Notes under the pieces: model-generated | What the model saw: only the letters and a program-made list of their open reading frames with translations | What the model was told of the DNA's origin: nothing | Databases searched by the model: none | Made by a program: the position numbers and the translations under genes | In this document: positions 48,610-56,941 of the stretch, piece by piece | Layout: every line of letters begins with the position of its first letter | How positions within the stretch are numbered: the stretch's first letter is position 1 | Origin: Sulfitobacter sp. LCG007 | Lineage (GTDB): Bacteria; Pseudomonadota; Alphaproteobacteria; Rhodobacterales; Rhodobacteraceae | NCBI RefSeq assembly: GCF_040801785.1 | Contig: NZ_CP161805.1 | Location: forward strand, 1,488,001 to 1,552,000 | Reading direction: 5' to 3' | Length of the DNA: 64,000 nucleotides

Positions 48610-48732
48610 GGGTGCGTTTACTGCCTGTACGCACCCTTTGCGGAGAGGTCTCCGCTGCAGGTATGCTGGAGTCCCACATGATCAACGCTTGCCTGGGCGC
48701 CGCCATCTCCCCGGATGTGCGGCGCCTTTTTT
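48610..48732 (+). ncRNA. Structured 3' region / candidate small RNA ending in a strong terminator
   Basis: Three successive stems lie between the 42-residue gene and the terminator. Stem 1 is GGGTGCGT/ACGCACCC (48610-48617 with 48629-48636) around an 11-base loop containing TGCCTG. Stem 2 is GCGGAG/CTCCGC (48640-48645 with 48650-48655) with a tetraloop. Stem 3 is the terminator at 48696-48732. TGCCTG recurs five times from 48545 to 48695. No known RNA family fits (no SRP GGAAGGAAGC core, for example). It could be the peptide's 3' UTR or a released sRNA. Confidence 0.45.
48696..48732 (+). terminator. Rho-independent terminator
   Basis: GGCGCCGC at 48696-48703 pairs perfectly with GCGGCGCC at 48719-48726, an inner CATC/GATG stem extends it, and six T residues follow at 48727-48732. 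It terminates plus-strand transcription from the SOS-box/peptide unit, facing the minus-strand NifU-like gene. Confidence 0.9.
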
Positions 48733-48771
48733 ATGCTGGGAGAGATTTTATGCTTGGGCAGGTCCGTCCGC

Positions 48772-49224
48772 TCAGGCGCAGTCCGAGCGCAGCGCGTTGC
48801 CCATGGCCTCTGCGGCGGCCTCGATGCTCAGCATGATCGACGCATGGCGGTTGCGGTAGCTTTGCGCAGGTTCCAGGACCTCGTAACCGTCGAAAGGTGC
48901 GTCGGGCACCGGGCCATCCTGCGTCAGCATGGCGCGCAGCTGGTCGCGCGCGGTCTCGATCTCGTCAAGCGTCCGTCCGACGATCGCCGCGCCTGTGACC
49001 GATGCGGCGGCCTGCCCCAGCGCACAGGCCCTCACGTCCTGCGCGAAGCGGCTGATCCGGCCGTCTTGCACGTCGAGATCGACCGTGACGGTGGATCCGC
49101 ACAGCGGTGAGCGGCGCTTGACGCTGGCCATGGGCGAGTCGAGCCGTCCCACATGCGGTATATCCGCGGCGAGCGCGAGGATGCGGCCGGAGTAGAGCTT
49201 GATCAGATCGTTATCCACGGACAT
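48772..49224 (-). CDS. NifU/IscU-like iron-sulfur cluster assembly scaffold
   Basis: A 150-residue cytoplasmic protein of the NifU N-terminal fold. It has the early LIKLYSGRILALAADIPH helix, the cysteine loop RRSPLCGSTVTVDL (Cys42) and VRACALGQAAASV (Cys67), and ends LRSDCA, giving a third possible ligand. Standard IscU has three conserved cysteines with similar spacing, so transient Fe-S assembly is plausible; this is a divergent branch often annotated only as scaffold protein. I use the ATG at 49224 (MSVDNDLIKL). It is divergent from hisI. Confidence 0.85.
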   Translation of the reverse strand: MSVDNDLIKLYSGRILALAADIPHVGRLDSPMASVKRRSPLCGSTVTVDLDVQDGRISRFAQDVRACALGQAAASVTGAAIVGRTLDEIETARDQLRAMLTQDGPVPDAPFDGYEVLEPAQSYRNRHASIMLSIEAAAEAMGNALRSDCA

Positions 49225-49304
49225 CAGCGCGGCCTTTGTGGTTTTCCTTCGCGGTCTGACTGCATACATAATGTCTCGTCGTCCAGATTCAAAAGGTTTC
49301 AGCG

Positions 49305-49670
49305 ATGCCGATGCGGCCCTTCGACCCCGAAAGCCTGTCCTTCAACGACGCGGGCCTGATACCCGCCATCGCCCAGGACGCCGGGACGGGCGAGGTCCTG
49401 ATGATGGCCTGGATGAACGCCGAGGCGGTCGCGCGCACGCTGGAAAGCGGACGTGTGACCTATTGGAGCAGGTCGCGCGGGGCGTTCTGGGTCAAGGGCG
49501 AGACCAGCGGCAATCACCAGATGCTGGTGGACCTGCGCGTGGATTGCGACCGTGACTGCCTGCTGCTGACCGTCCGCCAGACCGGGCCCGCCTGCCACAC
49601 GGGGCGCAGAAGCTGCTTTTACACGGCAGTTCGCGAAGGGCAGGAGGTCGAGATCCTCAGCCCCGAATGA
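49305..49670 (+). CDS. hisI: Phosphoribosyl-AMP cyclohydrolase
   Basis: Opens the purine ring of phosphoribosyl-AMP in histidine synthesis. The 121-residue protein has [19 protein letters not shown] near residue 31, [21 protein letters not shown] and the metal-binding [27 protein letters not shown] with the conserved cysteines. It is the stand-alone HisI form without a HisE domain. Its end overlaps the convergent gluQ end by 14 bases. Confidence 0.94.
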   Translation: MPMRPFDPESLSFNDAGLIPAIAQDAGTGEVLMMAWMNAEAVARTLESGRVTYWSRSRGAFWVKGETSGNHQMLVDLRVDCDRDCLLLTVRQTGPACHTGRRSCFYTAVREGQEVEILSPE

Positions 49671-50550
49671 CATTCGGCTCCGGCAGGCCTACCATGCGGC
49701 GGATGTCGGCGGGCGTCGCTCCTTCGGAGCGGAATTTCGACAGCGCGCGCGCGTCGTCGCGCTTTGCCAGCCGCTTGCCCTGCGCGTCGCGGATCAGCCT
49801 GTGGTGATGGTAGACGGGCGAGGGCACTCCCAGCAGCCGTTGGAGGACGACGTGAATGCGGGTGGCCTCGAAAAGATCGGCCCCCCGGACCACATGCGTG
49901 ACGCCTTGCGCCGCATCGTCAAGCACGACGGACAGATGATAGGATGTACCCATGTCCGGCCGCGCCAGCACGACATCGCCGATCTCGGAGACCGCCTGTT
50001 CCGGATCGACCTGAACCGTGCCGGTCTCGCCCTTCGGACCTTCGCCGGCCTCTTCAAATCTGACATGTCCGGTCTGCGCCGTCGCGCGGTCCATGTACAA
50101 CCTGAGGGCGGCATCGTCGGGCAGGGCGCGGACGCGCGACGTGATGTCATGCGCCCTGCAGGTGCCGGGATAGATGACCCCGTCCGGGCCGGTCGCGAGC
50201 GGCGCACCCTCCTGCGGAGCGGAGGCTGCCGCAAGCACGTCACGCCGCGAGCAGGTGCAGGCGAAGAGCAGCCCGCGCTTCCAGAGCTGATCTAGGGCCG
50301 AGCGGTAGGCTCCGATGCGCTCCGACTGGCGCATGACGGGCTCGGGCCAGTCAAGGCCGAGCCAGCGCAGATCGTCGCGGATCGCCGCTTCCCACTCCGG
50401 GCGCGCGCGGGACCGGTCGATATCCTCGATGCGCAGCAGGAAGATGCCTGCGTTGTCGCGCGCGAGATCATGGGCCAGCATGGCGGAATATGCGTGGCCA
50501 AGATGCAATGGCCCCGTGGGGGACGGCGCGAAACGCGTGACGAAAGTCAA
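49657..50550 (-). CDS. gluQ: Glutamyl-Q tRNA(Asp) synthetase
   Basis: Attaches glutamate to queuosine-34 of tRNA-Asp. The 297-residue protein is a truncated GluRS-like enzyme without an anticodon domain. It begins [20 protein letters not shown] (class I HLGH), has [13 protein letters not shown], the zinc cysteines CTCSRRDV...YPGTC and the KRLAKRDDA loop in the KMSKS position. The start is a TTG at 50550 overlapping the upstream methyltransferase stop (TTGA); the open frame runs on to 50649 in non-homologous sequence. Confidence 0.9.
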   Translation of the reverse strand: MTFVTRFAPSPTGPLHLGHAYSAMLAHDLARDNAGIFLLRIEDIDRSRARPEWEAAIRDDLRWLGLDWPEPVMRQSERIGAYRSALDQLWKRGLLFACTCSRRDVLAAASAPQEGAPLATGPDGVIYPGTCRAHDITSRVRALPDDAALRLYMDRATAQTGHVRFEEAGEGPKGETGTVQVDPEQAVSEIGDVVLARPDMGTSYHLSVVLDDAAQGVTHVVRGADLFEATRIHVVLQRLLGVPSPVYHHHRLIRDAQGKRLAKRDDARALSKFRSEGATPADIRRMVGLPEPNVIRG

Positions 50551-51161
50551 TTCTTTTGAATGACGTAGACGGTGGAGTTCAGACCGATGCCCGGCAGGTG
50601 GGGGCCGTGTTCGCGAAACAGGCACCGTGCCGCGCCGCAATCGAGCCATTCGTTCAGCCGTCCGGTGTTCGCCTTGTCCGCCAGCGCGTGATCGTTGAAG
50701 GACATCACGAAAAGACCTTCTCGGGGCAGGCCGCTCAGGATCCCGTCGATCACCGTGGGGGGCGCCGATCCGGCCCCTATGACACCGATGGCCGCGACTG
50801 CGCTGTAGTTCCTGCAGATCGGCGCGAGGTTCTCGCCCGGCTCGACGATCCTGAGATCACGATAGAGCCTCTTGGCCTCCGCCTTGGCGAGCATGTCGGG
50901 GGAAATGTCCACACCGTCAATTGTCGCGAACCCGGCGAGCTTCAACGACAGCCCGGAAAGGCCCGTCCCGCAACCGAAATCCAGGATCGGCAAGGTCTGG
51001 TCCGGGGCGAATTTCGCCAGTGCGGCGGCGCAGCGTCCAGGGGTCGCATAGCCCTGATCGCGGATTTCTTCTTCATAGGTCGCCGACCACTCGTCGTAAA
51101 GCGCGCGCGTCTCGTCGGCCGAACGTGCCTCGTAGGCCTTCTGGAGAAACCCGTGCTTCAT
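50547..51161 (-). CDS. SAM-dependent class I methyltransferase
   Basis: A 204-residue methyltransferase with the SAM-binding motif ILDFGCGTGLSGLSLKLAGF near residue 58, then GVDISPDMLAKAEAKRLY. The N-terminal AYEARSADETRALYDEWSATYEEEI fits small-molecule and Williams-Beuren-type methyltransferases (methyltransferase-11/12 class). The substrate is unknown. It overlaps gluQ by four bases and follows trmFO at 33 bases on the same strand. Confidence 0.86.
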   Translation of the reverse strand: MKHGFLQKAYEARSADETRALYDEWSATYEEEIRDQGYATPGRCAAALAKFAPDQTLPILDFGCGTGLSGLSLKLAGFATIDGVDISPDMLAKAEAKRLYRDLRIVEPGENLAPICRNYSAVAAIGVIGAGSAPPTVIDGILSGLPREGLFVMSFNDHALADKANTGRLNEWLDCGAARCLFREHGPHLPGIGLNSTVYVIQKN

Positions 51162-51194
51162 GCAACCCTCCGTGAGTGCATCGAAGCATAGCGC

Positions 51195-52556
51195 CTAAGC
51201 TTGTACGGCGTCCAGTGTCTCGCCCGCGAGCCAGCGTTCCCACTCGGCCTTCGCGCGATCCGTATAGGCCTTGTAGCGGTCCTTCCGGCCACGCCTGCCA
51301 CCCCTGAGCCCGCTGACGGGGGGGAAGAGGCCGAAATTGACGTTCATCGGCTGGAAGGTCTTCGCGTCCGCGCCGCCGGTTATGTGCGTGACGAGCGCGC
51401 CCGTCGCTGTCCCGGCCGGAGGCGGCCGCAGCGCTTCCGAGCGCGCCTCCGCCGCGGCCATCCGCCCTGCCAGAAGCCCCATGGCTGCCGATTCCACATA
51501 CCCCTCGACCCCGGTGATCTGCCCGGCAAACCGGATATGCGGCTGTGACCTGAGGCGCAGCTGATCGTCAAGCAGCGTCGGCGAATTCAGGAAGGTGTTC
51601 CGATGGATCCCGCCGAGACGCGCGAAGCTGGCCTGCTCGAGCCCGGGAATTCGTTTGAAAACGTCTGTTTGCGCGCCGTACTTCATTTTCGTCTGGAAGC
51701 CGACGATGTTGTAGAGCGTCCCCATCTTGTTGTCGCGCCGTAGCTGCACCACGGCGTAGGGCTTCTGATCCGGGTGGTGGGCATTCGTCAGGCCGACGGG
51801 TTTCATCGGCCCGAAGCGCAGGGTCTCGCGCCCGCGTTCCGCCATGACCTCGATCGGCAGGCAACCGTCGAAGTATCCCGCCGTTTCGCCTTCGTGGAAT
51901 TCGGTCTTCTCCGCGTCGAGCAGCGCATCGATGAAGCCTTCGTATTCCTCGCGGGTCATCGGGCAGTTGAGGTAGGCCGTCCGCTCTTCCTCGGTCTCTC
52001 CCTTGTCGTAGCGCGATTGCATCCAGGCTTTCGACATGTCGATGCTGTCGAAATAGACGATGGGTGCGATTGCGTCGAAGAAGGCCAGTGCATCGGCGCC
52101 CGTTTCGGCGGCGATCGCCTGTCCGAGCGCGGAGGACGTCAGTGGCCCCGTCGCGATGATCCACTGCCCGTCGCGCGGCAGGCAGGTGATCTCGCCTTCC
52201 TCGATCCGGATCAGGGGATGGGATTTCAGAGCTTCCGTCACCGAGCGGGCGAAGCCGTCGCGATCCACGGCGAGCGCCCCGCCCGCCGGCAGGCGGTTGC
52301 GGTCGGCGCAGGACATGATGAGCCCGCCCGCCCGGCGCATTTCCCAGTGAAGCAATCCGACGGCGTTCTGCTCGGAATCATCCGAGCGGAAGGAATTCGA
52401 GCAGACCATCTCGGCCAGCAGGCCGGTCTGGTGCGCGAACGTGCCTGTCTTCGGCCGCATCTCGTGTATCACGACGCGCAGTCCGGCCTGGGCGGCCTGC
52501 CACGCGGCCTCCGATCCGGCCATGCCGCCGCCGACGATATGCAATTCGCTGTCCAT
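51195..52556 (-). CDS. trmFO: Methylenetetrahydrofolate--tRNA-(uracil-5-)-methyltransferase TrmFO
   Basis: Makes 5-methyluridine at position 54 of tRNA using methylenetetrahydrofolate and FADH2. The 453-residue protein has the FAD motif [50 protein letters not shown] and [17 protein letters not shown]. It also has [32 protein letters not shown] and the C-terminal [11 protein letters not shown]. An alternative ATG three codons upstream (52565) is in frame; homologues favour the second. Confidence 0.94.
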   Translation of the reverse strand: MDSELHIVGGGMAGSEAAWQAAQAGLRVVIHEMRPKTGTFAHQTGLLAEMVCSNSFRSDDSEQNAVGLLHWEMRRAGGLIMSCADRNRLPAGGALAVDRDGFARSVTEALKSHPLIRIEEGEITCLPRDGQWIIATGPLTSSALGQAIAAETGADALAFFDAIAPIVYFDSIDMSKAWMQSRYDKGETEEERTAYLNCPMTREEYEGFIDALLDAEKTEFHEGETAGYFDGCLPIEVMAERGRETLRFGPMKPVGLTNAHHPDQKPYAVVQLRRDNKMGTLYNIVGFQTKMKYGAQTDVFKRIPGLEQASFARLGGIHRNTFLNSPTLLDDQLRLRSQPHIRFAGQITGVEGYVESAAMGLLAGRMAAAEARSEALRPPPAGTATGALVTHITGGADAKTFQPMNVNFGLFPPVSGLRGGRRGRKDRYKAYTDRAKAEWERWLAGETLDAVQA

Positions 52557-52634
52557 GGCCCGCATTTAGTTCAGGGCGGCTTGCGGCGCAACTGAAAGGG
52601 AGGCGGCAGACCCGCGTGGGGTAGCGGGACGGGC

Positions 52635-53420
52635 CTACTGGTCCCAGCGCGGGTCCCGCTTCTCGATGAAGGCGGCGATCCCCTCTTGCGTGTCGCGGTC
52701 GAGCATGTTCTCGACCATCACGTTGCCGGTATAGACATAGGCTTCGGCGGTGGGCATCTCGACCTGCGTGTAGAAGGCCTGCTTGCCGATCCGCACGGCG
52801 CTGCCGAGCTTCGAGGCGACGGTCCCGGCCAGGGCGCGTGTTTCGTCCGCCAGCGCCTCGGGGGGGCAGGCGCGGTTGATCAGCCCCAGCGACTGCGCCT
52901 CTGCCGTGTCGATGAAACGCCCCGTGGTCAGCATCTCGAAGGCCCGCTTCCGGCCGATGTTGCGGCTCAGGGCGACCATCGGGGTGGAGCAGAAGAGCCC
53001 GATGTTCACGCCGTTGACCCCGAACCGCGTGCCCTCGGCGGCAAGGGCCATGTCCGCGCTCGCCACAAGCTGGCAGCCGGCCGCGGTGGCGATGCCATGG
53101 ACCTGCGCAATGACCGGCTGCGGAATGGACTGAATCGTCTGCATCACCCGCGCGCAGCGATCGAAGAGATCCGCGAAGGCACCGGCGCCGCCGTCCTCGG
53201 CCTGGCGCGCCGCCGTCATTTCGCGCAGGTCATGCCCGGCACAGAATGCCCGGCCTTCCCCGGAGAGGACGACCACGCGTATCCCGGACGTCTGCGCGAT
53301 CTCGTCGAGCGTCGATTGCAGCGCCTCCAGCATGGCATCCGACAGCGCGTTCAGCCTGTCGGGCGCGTTCATCCGCAGATGTGCGATCGCCCCGCTGTCG
53401 TGACGTTCCAATATTGCCAT
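52635..53420 (-). CDS. Enoyl-CoA hydratase/isomerase family protein
   Basis: A 261-residue crotonase-fold protein. Family landmarks are RLNALSDAMLEAL near 22-34, VVVLSGEGRAFCAGHDLREM (first oxyanion-hole stretch) and VIAQVHGIATAAGCQLVASADMALA with the second backbone NH. The glutamates of classical hydratases are not both obvious (FGVNGVNIGLFCSTPMVALSRNIG), so a hydratase, isomerase or thioesterase reaction on an acyl-CoA are all possible. It is divergent from the hot-dog thioesterase, and an acyl-CoA role for both is likely. Confidence 0.86.
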   Translation of the reverse strand: MAILERHDSGAIAHLRMNAPDRLNALSDAMLEALQSTLDEIAQTSGIRVVVLSGEGRAFCAGHDLREMTAARQAEDGGAGAFADLFDRCARVMQTIQSIPQPVIAQVHGIATAAGCQLVASADMALAAEGTRFGVNGVNIGLFCSTPMVALSRNIGRKRAFEMLTTGRFIDTAEAQSLGLINRACPPEALADETRALAGTVASKLGSAVRIGKQAFYTQVEMPTAEAYVYTGNVMVENMLDRDTQEGIAAFIEKRDPRWDQ

Positions 53421-53479
53421 CTTGCCCTCCCTCGGCGTCTCGGCTCAACTCTACGCCGGGAGTTGCGGGGAGGAAAGGC

Positions 53480-53908
53480 ATGGGATTGCAGATGGATGCG
53501 GCGGCACTGAACGCCTTCATGGGAGAGGTTTTCGATCAGGTGGCCGACGATTTCCGGGTCGAGCGCGTCGCGGAAAACGAGATCACCATGCGCCTCAGGG
53601 TAGCGCACAAGCACCTGCGTCCGGGCGGCACCGTATCGGGCCCCTCGATCTTCGCGCTGGCGGATGTGGCCGCCTACCTTGTCACCCTTGCAATGATCGG
53701 GCCCAGGGCGCTTGCCGTCACGACGAACTGTTCCATCGACTTCATGCGCAAGCCGGCGGCGGGTGTCGACCTGATCGCCGAGGCGCGGCTCCTGAAGCTG
53801 GGCCGGCAGCTTTCCGTCAGCGACGTGCTGGTTTTTTCGGAAGCAAGCGACAAGCCGGTTGCCAGGGCAAGCCTGACCTACTCGTTGCCGCCTGTCCACG
53901 TCATGTAA
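53480..53908 (+). CDS. PaaI-type hot-dog thioesterase
   Basis: A 142-residue hot-dog protein of the PaaI/YbgC-like acyl-CoA thioesterase group, with HKHLRPGGTVSGPSIFALADVAAYL and ALAVTTNCSIDFMRKPAAGVDLIAEARLLKLGRQL, the usual helix and strand pattern. GGGGAGG lies 6 bases before the ATG at 53480. The substrate is unknown; acyl-CoA or hydroxyphenylacetyl-CoA are typical. It is divergent from the enoyl-CoA hydratase gene by 59 bases. Confidence 0.86.
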   Translation: MGLQMDAAALNAFMGEVFDQVADDFRVERVAENEITMRLRVAHKHLRPGGTVSGPSIFALADVAAYLVTLAMIGPRALAVTTNCSIDFMRKPAAGVDLIAEARLLKLGRQLSVSDVLVFSEASDKPVARASLTYSLPPVHVM

Positions 53909-53934
53909 AAAAATGGCCGGGACGAGCCCGGCCA
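53907..53934 (-). terminator. Rho-independent terminator for the DUF1127 gene
   Basis: The perfect 8-base stem TGGCCGGG/CCCGGCCA at 53914-53934 encloses a five-base loop. On the minus strand it is followed by seven T residues (53913-53907). It ends the DUF1127 transcript 33 bases after the stop and overlaps the end of the thioesterase gene. Confidence 0.85.
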
Positions 53935-53966
53935 AAGGAAGAGGATGCGCGCTGCAACGGGGAAAG

Positions 53967-54200
53967 TCAGGCGCGCCAGAACACCTTGGCCGCCTCCTCT
54001 CGAGCCTGCCCGGGTGTCAGCCCCACGTCGCGCAATTGCCAGGGTGCAAGCTGGCTGAGAGCCTGTCGCGATCGGCGGCGCGTGGTCCATTTCGACAGCA
54101 CGACCGCAAACTTCACCGCGACGACTGCCAGGACGGGCATGGAGCGCGTCTGCGACAGGTAGGCCAGGGTTTCAGGCGTCAGGGTCAGTGCCTGTGTCAT
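53967..54200 (-). CDS. DUF1127 domain protein
   Basis: A 77-residue protein with a hydrophobic N-terminal part (TRSMPVLAVVAVKFAVVLSKW) and the C-terminal DUF1127/YjiS motif RRRSRQALSQLAPWQLRDVGLTPGQAREEAAKVFWRA. Short DUF1127 proteins are common in alphaproteobacteria and some act as small RNA-binding or stress-linked proteins, but this one is unassigned. AGGAG precedes the start. It is divergent from the MocR gene, and the shared 92-base gap carries palindromes that may regulate both. Its own terminator lies just downstream. Confidence 0.85.
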   Translation of the reverse strand: MTQALTLTPETLAYLSQTRSMPVLAVVAVKFAVVLSKWTTRRRSRQALSQLAPWQLRDVGLTPGQAREEAAKVFWRA

Positions 54201-54218
54201 GGGAATCTCCTAAATGTA

Positions 54219-54303
54219 TTGACACAATAGTGACTGATCACTACGCTTTCTTGATACAATCCTATCACCTCCAAATCCACGGATTTATTGTAATGGATAC
54301 AAT
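54219..54303. promoter_or_regulatory. Palindrome and repeat cluster in the DUF1127/MocR divergent promoter
   Basis: Three copies of a TTGAtACAAT-type element lie at 54219-54228, 54251-54260 and 54294-54303, spaced 32 and 43 bases, close to whole helical turns. A perfect palindrome TAGTGA-CTGA-TCACTA is at 54228-54243. A second, ATTGTA-N5-TACAAT, is at 54287-54303 and covers the MocR start codon. The last would fit autorepression. No MocR or DUF1127 ribosome site lies inside the dyads. Confidence 0.5.
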
Positions 54304-55687
54304 TTGCCTGCCGGAGGGCACGGACATCCAGGGGCCCAAGTACAAGCTTCTGGCGCGCTCGATCCGCGAGGCGATCGGCAGCGGCAGGATGGCGGCCGGC
54401 GAAAGGCTTCCTCCGGTCCGCGATCTCGCCTGGCAGCTGAAGATTACACCCGGCACGGTCGCGCGCGCCTACAGCCTGCTCACCGACGAGGGACTGCTGA
54501 GTGCGGCGGTCGGCCGGGGCACCTTCGTGGCGGAGGCGAAGACGGAACTTCGCGACGACGTCTGGTCGCGCCTTCTCGAGCCGCAGGATGCCGAGGTTGT
54601 GAGCCTCTTCAGCCCGCGTCTGCCGGACATGGGGCAGGTGCGTCTCATCCGTCGGGCGATGGAGCGGGTGATCGGGATGCCGGAACTCGATTTCGTCAAC
54701 TATCCGACCCGGGACGCCTATCGTCCGGTACGTCAGGCGGTGGCGGACTGGCTCTGCGATGTGCCGCTGGGGGCCTTCTCGCAGGAGGACATCGTGCTGG
54801 CGCACGGAGGGCAGAACGCGATCTCGCTTGTGCTTCAGGCCGTGCTGCAGGGCGCGCGTCCCACCGTGCTGGTCGAGGATCTCTCCTATGCGGGTTTCCG
54901 GCGCGCGGCCGAGATGCTGCGCGCGGACGTTCATGGGGTGGAGATGGACGACGACGGCGTCGAGCCCGCGGCGCTGGAACGGGCGATCCGCCAGACCGGC
55001 GCGCAGGTCTTCTGCACATCGCCCGAGGTGCACAATCCCACCGGACTGCATACGCCTCTTGAGCGGCGCAAGCAGCTTTCCGAGATTTGCCGGCGCCATG
55101 ACGTGCAGATCCTCGAGGACGACTGCTATCGACTGGGCGCGGTGCGCGGCGCTTCCTACCGCCTGCTGGCGCCGCGCCAGGGCTGGTATGTCTCGTCGCT
55201 TTCAAAGAGCATCTCTCCGGCGCTTCGCTTCGGCTATGCCCTTGCCCCTGAGGGTCGATCGGCCGATCTGCGGCGCGTGGCGGAACGGGGGTTCTTCGGC
55301 CTGGCGCGGCCGCTGGCGGAGACCGTGCGCCACGTTCTCGAGTCCCCCGACTGCCGGGAGGTCTGCGACAGGGTTCGCGATCGTCTGGGCGACTACATCG
55401 AAGTCGCCGTCAACGCTTTGGGCGCTTTCGAACTGTCCTGGAACCGGGATGTCTCATTCGTATGGCTGCGGCTGCCGACGGGGTGGCGGGCGGCGGCCTT
55501 CTGCAGGGCAGCCGAGGGGCAGGGCGTCCAGATCCGTTCGGCCGACGAATTCGCGCTGCGCGACGGGCGGGCGGCCCATGCGGTGCGCATCGCCGTCAAC
55601 GGGCAGGTCTCGTTGCGCAGCTTCGAGGCCGCGATGCAGCGCCTCCGTGCGCTTCTGGACAATCCACCCGAGCAGATCTCGGTATAG
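54293..55687 (+). CDS. MocR-type PLP-dependent transcriptional regulator
   Basis: A 464-residue regulator with an N-terminal GntR winged helix (PKYKLLARSIREAIGSGRMAAGERLPPVRDLAWQLKITPGTVARAYSLLTDEGLL, residues 16-69) and a fold-type I aminotransferase domain. Key residues are the substrate loop EVHNPTGLHTPLERR, LEDDCYR, and the Schiff-base lysine Lys305 in SSLSKSISPALRFGY. MocR proteins sense amine or vitamin ligands through PLP. It is divergent from the DUF1127 gene; the palindromes between them suggest control of both. The start has no clear ribosome site and may be leaderless. Confidence 0.92.
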   Translation: MDTICLPEGTDIQGPKYKLLARSIREAIGSGRMAAGERLPPVRDLAWQLKITPGTVARAYSLLTDEGLLSAAVGRGTFVAEAKTELRDDVWSRLLEPQDAEVVSLFSPRLPDMGQVRLIRRAMERVIGMPELDFVNYPTRDAYRPVRQAVADWLCDVPLGAFSQEDIVLAHGGQNAISLVLQAVLQGARPTVLVEDLSYAGFRRAAEMLRADVHGVEMDDDGVEPAALERAIRQTGAQVFCTSPEVHNPTGLHTPLERRKQLSEICRRHDVQILEDDCYRLGAVRGASYRLLAPRQGWYVSSLSKSISPALRFGYALAPEGRSADLRRVAERGFFGLARPLAETVRHVLESPDCREVCDRVRDRLGDYIEVAVNALGAFELSWNRDVSFVWLRLPTGWRAAAFCRAAEGQGVQIRSADEFALRDGRAAHAVRIAVNGQVSLRSFEAAMQRLRALLDNPPEQISV

Positions 55688-55825
55688 CAGATCGGGATCG
55701 TCCTTCCTGCCGGACCCCTGAGCGGGATTCCAGCGTGCGATGCGTGGCGACGCCATCTCCGTGTCTGATCGAGACGGCCATGCCGATCCGCGAGGCGCGC
55801 CAGCCCGCAAGTTCCGATCGAGCCA

Positions 55826-55939
55826 GGTGTTCAGTCCCGTCATCTGCTGGATCGGATCGAGGATGAACCGATGCGGCTCTTGCGTCCATGGCTTGCAGAT
55901 CAATCCGCAAGACGCGAGGCGATTGAGGGTCTGAACCGG
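55826..55939 (-). pseudogene. IS481-family transposase C-terminal remnant
   Basis: On the minus strand this stretch reads PVQTLNRLASCGLICKPWTQ, then EPHRFILDPIQQMTGLNT. It resembles the C-terminal tail of IS481 transposases, which typically end (ICK-W-EP-RF-DPIHQMPGLNT). The normal stop after GLNT is replaced by a tryptophan codon, so it is a decayed scrap of an insertion sequence. Confidence 0.55.
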
Positions 55940-55996
55940 CATAGAGGCATCTGAGTGTGGAGCTAGCGGTCCAGTGGCAGCAGCCTGTGACGCCGT

Positions 55997-56140
55997 ATCA
56001 CCGAACAGCTTCACCCATTTGTACAGAGAATGCGTGCTGACGCCCAAACGCCGGGAAACTTCCCGAACCGGATACCCTCGCACCGTGATCTGATGCACCG
56101 CGTCCCGCTTGAAATCGTCGCCGTAATTGCTTGTCCCCAT
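55997..56140 (-). pseudogene. IS3-family orfA N-terminal fragment
   Basis: Reads MGTSNYGDDFKRDAVHQITV, then RGYPVREVSRRLGVSTHSLYKWVKLFGD, the HTH start of an IS3-family OrfA. After residue 48 the frame runs into unrelated sequence and then the IS481 scrap. Probably the truncated end of an IS3 insertion that broke an earlier IS481 copy. It is unrelated to the complete IS3 element at 57767-59076, whose OrfA differs. Confidence 0.7.
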
Positions 56141-56200
56141 GTCGGCCTCCTTGCCTAAAAGTTAGGGAGCAAAGCGTCTGCAAATCCAGGGGCACCTCAC

Positions 56201-56941
56201 TCAGACGAGCCGGAACACGCTACCCCAGTCGGTTACACGCGCCGGGTCAAGACCGACGAGGCGCAGACAGTGGGCAGCGGTTATCGACACGGAGTCCAGC
56301 ACGGGGATGCCCGTGGCCTCCTCGATCCGGGCCGCCATGGGCGCGCCGCGGAAATTCGTGCAGACGATGGCGATGGCGTCGGGTTCCGCTTCGGCCACCT
56401 GTTCCACAAGCGCGCCGACCTGTTCGGGCGGGTAGGTTGCAAAGCTGTAGTTTCCCTTGTCGTCGAGGCGCGCGGCGCTCACCACCTCGATGCCCTGCGA
56501 TGCGTAGTTGGCTATCATGCGGGCTTCCATATCTGCGATATAGGGCGTGACCACGCCAAGGCGGCTGACGCCCAACTTTCGAAAGAGTGCGTCGTAGGCC
56601 AGGATCGTCGATGTCGCTGGCACGCCGGTGCGCTCGGTGATCGCGGCACAAAGGGCTACGTCTTTCTCGAGACCCAGCCAGCTCGCGGAAGTGCCGTTCC
56701 AGCAGATCAGGGCCGGTTCCGCTTCGGCGAGGCGTTCGGCGGCTTCAAGGATCGGCTCGAGTGTGAATTGCGTCTGGGACGCTTCGGACATCGAGATTTC
56801 CACCACGCGAAAGCGTCCGAAATGAGCGGTCGCCTCGTCCCCGAATGGCGCGAACATGGACGAGGTGTAGGGCTCCAGCACCGTGTTTGAAGACGGCGTG
56901 AGCATGCCGATGCGGCGGCCGTTGACGGGTGTGTAATTCAT
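56201..56941 (-). CDS. Maleate isomerase / Asp-Glu racemase superfamily protein
   Basis: A 246-residue protein of the maleate cis-trans isomerase/arylmalonate decarboxylase branch of the Asp/Glu racemase superfamily. It begins RIGMLTPSSNTVLEPYTSSM, has one active-site cysteine candidate at Cys80 (LICWNGTSASWLG) and the second at Cys194 (IVCTNFRGA), the usual two-cysteine pattern. The reaction could be maleate isomerisation, decarboxylation or hydantoin racemisation. The start overlaps the truncated hydantoinase stop by four bases (ATGA), so the two were one operon. Confidence 0.85.
   Translation of the reverse strand: MNYTPVNGRRIGMLTPSSNTVLEPYTSSMFAPFGDEATAHFGRFRVVEISMSEASQTQFTLEPILEAAERLAEAEPALICWNGTSASWLGLEKDVALCAAITERTGVPATSTILAYDALFRKLGVSRLGVVTPYIADMEARMIANYASQGIEVVSAARLDDKGNYSFATYPPEQVGALVEQVAEAEPDAIAIVCTNFRGAPMAARIEEATGIPVLDSVSITAAHCLRLVGLDPARVTDWGSVFRLV

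Noticed and set aside
48610-48732. Structured RNA as 4.5S/SRP RNA, 6S RNA or tmRNA
   Set aside because: No SRP GGAAGGAAGC-type loop, no tmRNA tRNA-like ends, and no 6S-type long stem pairing both ends.
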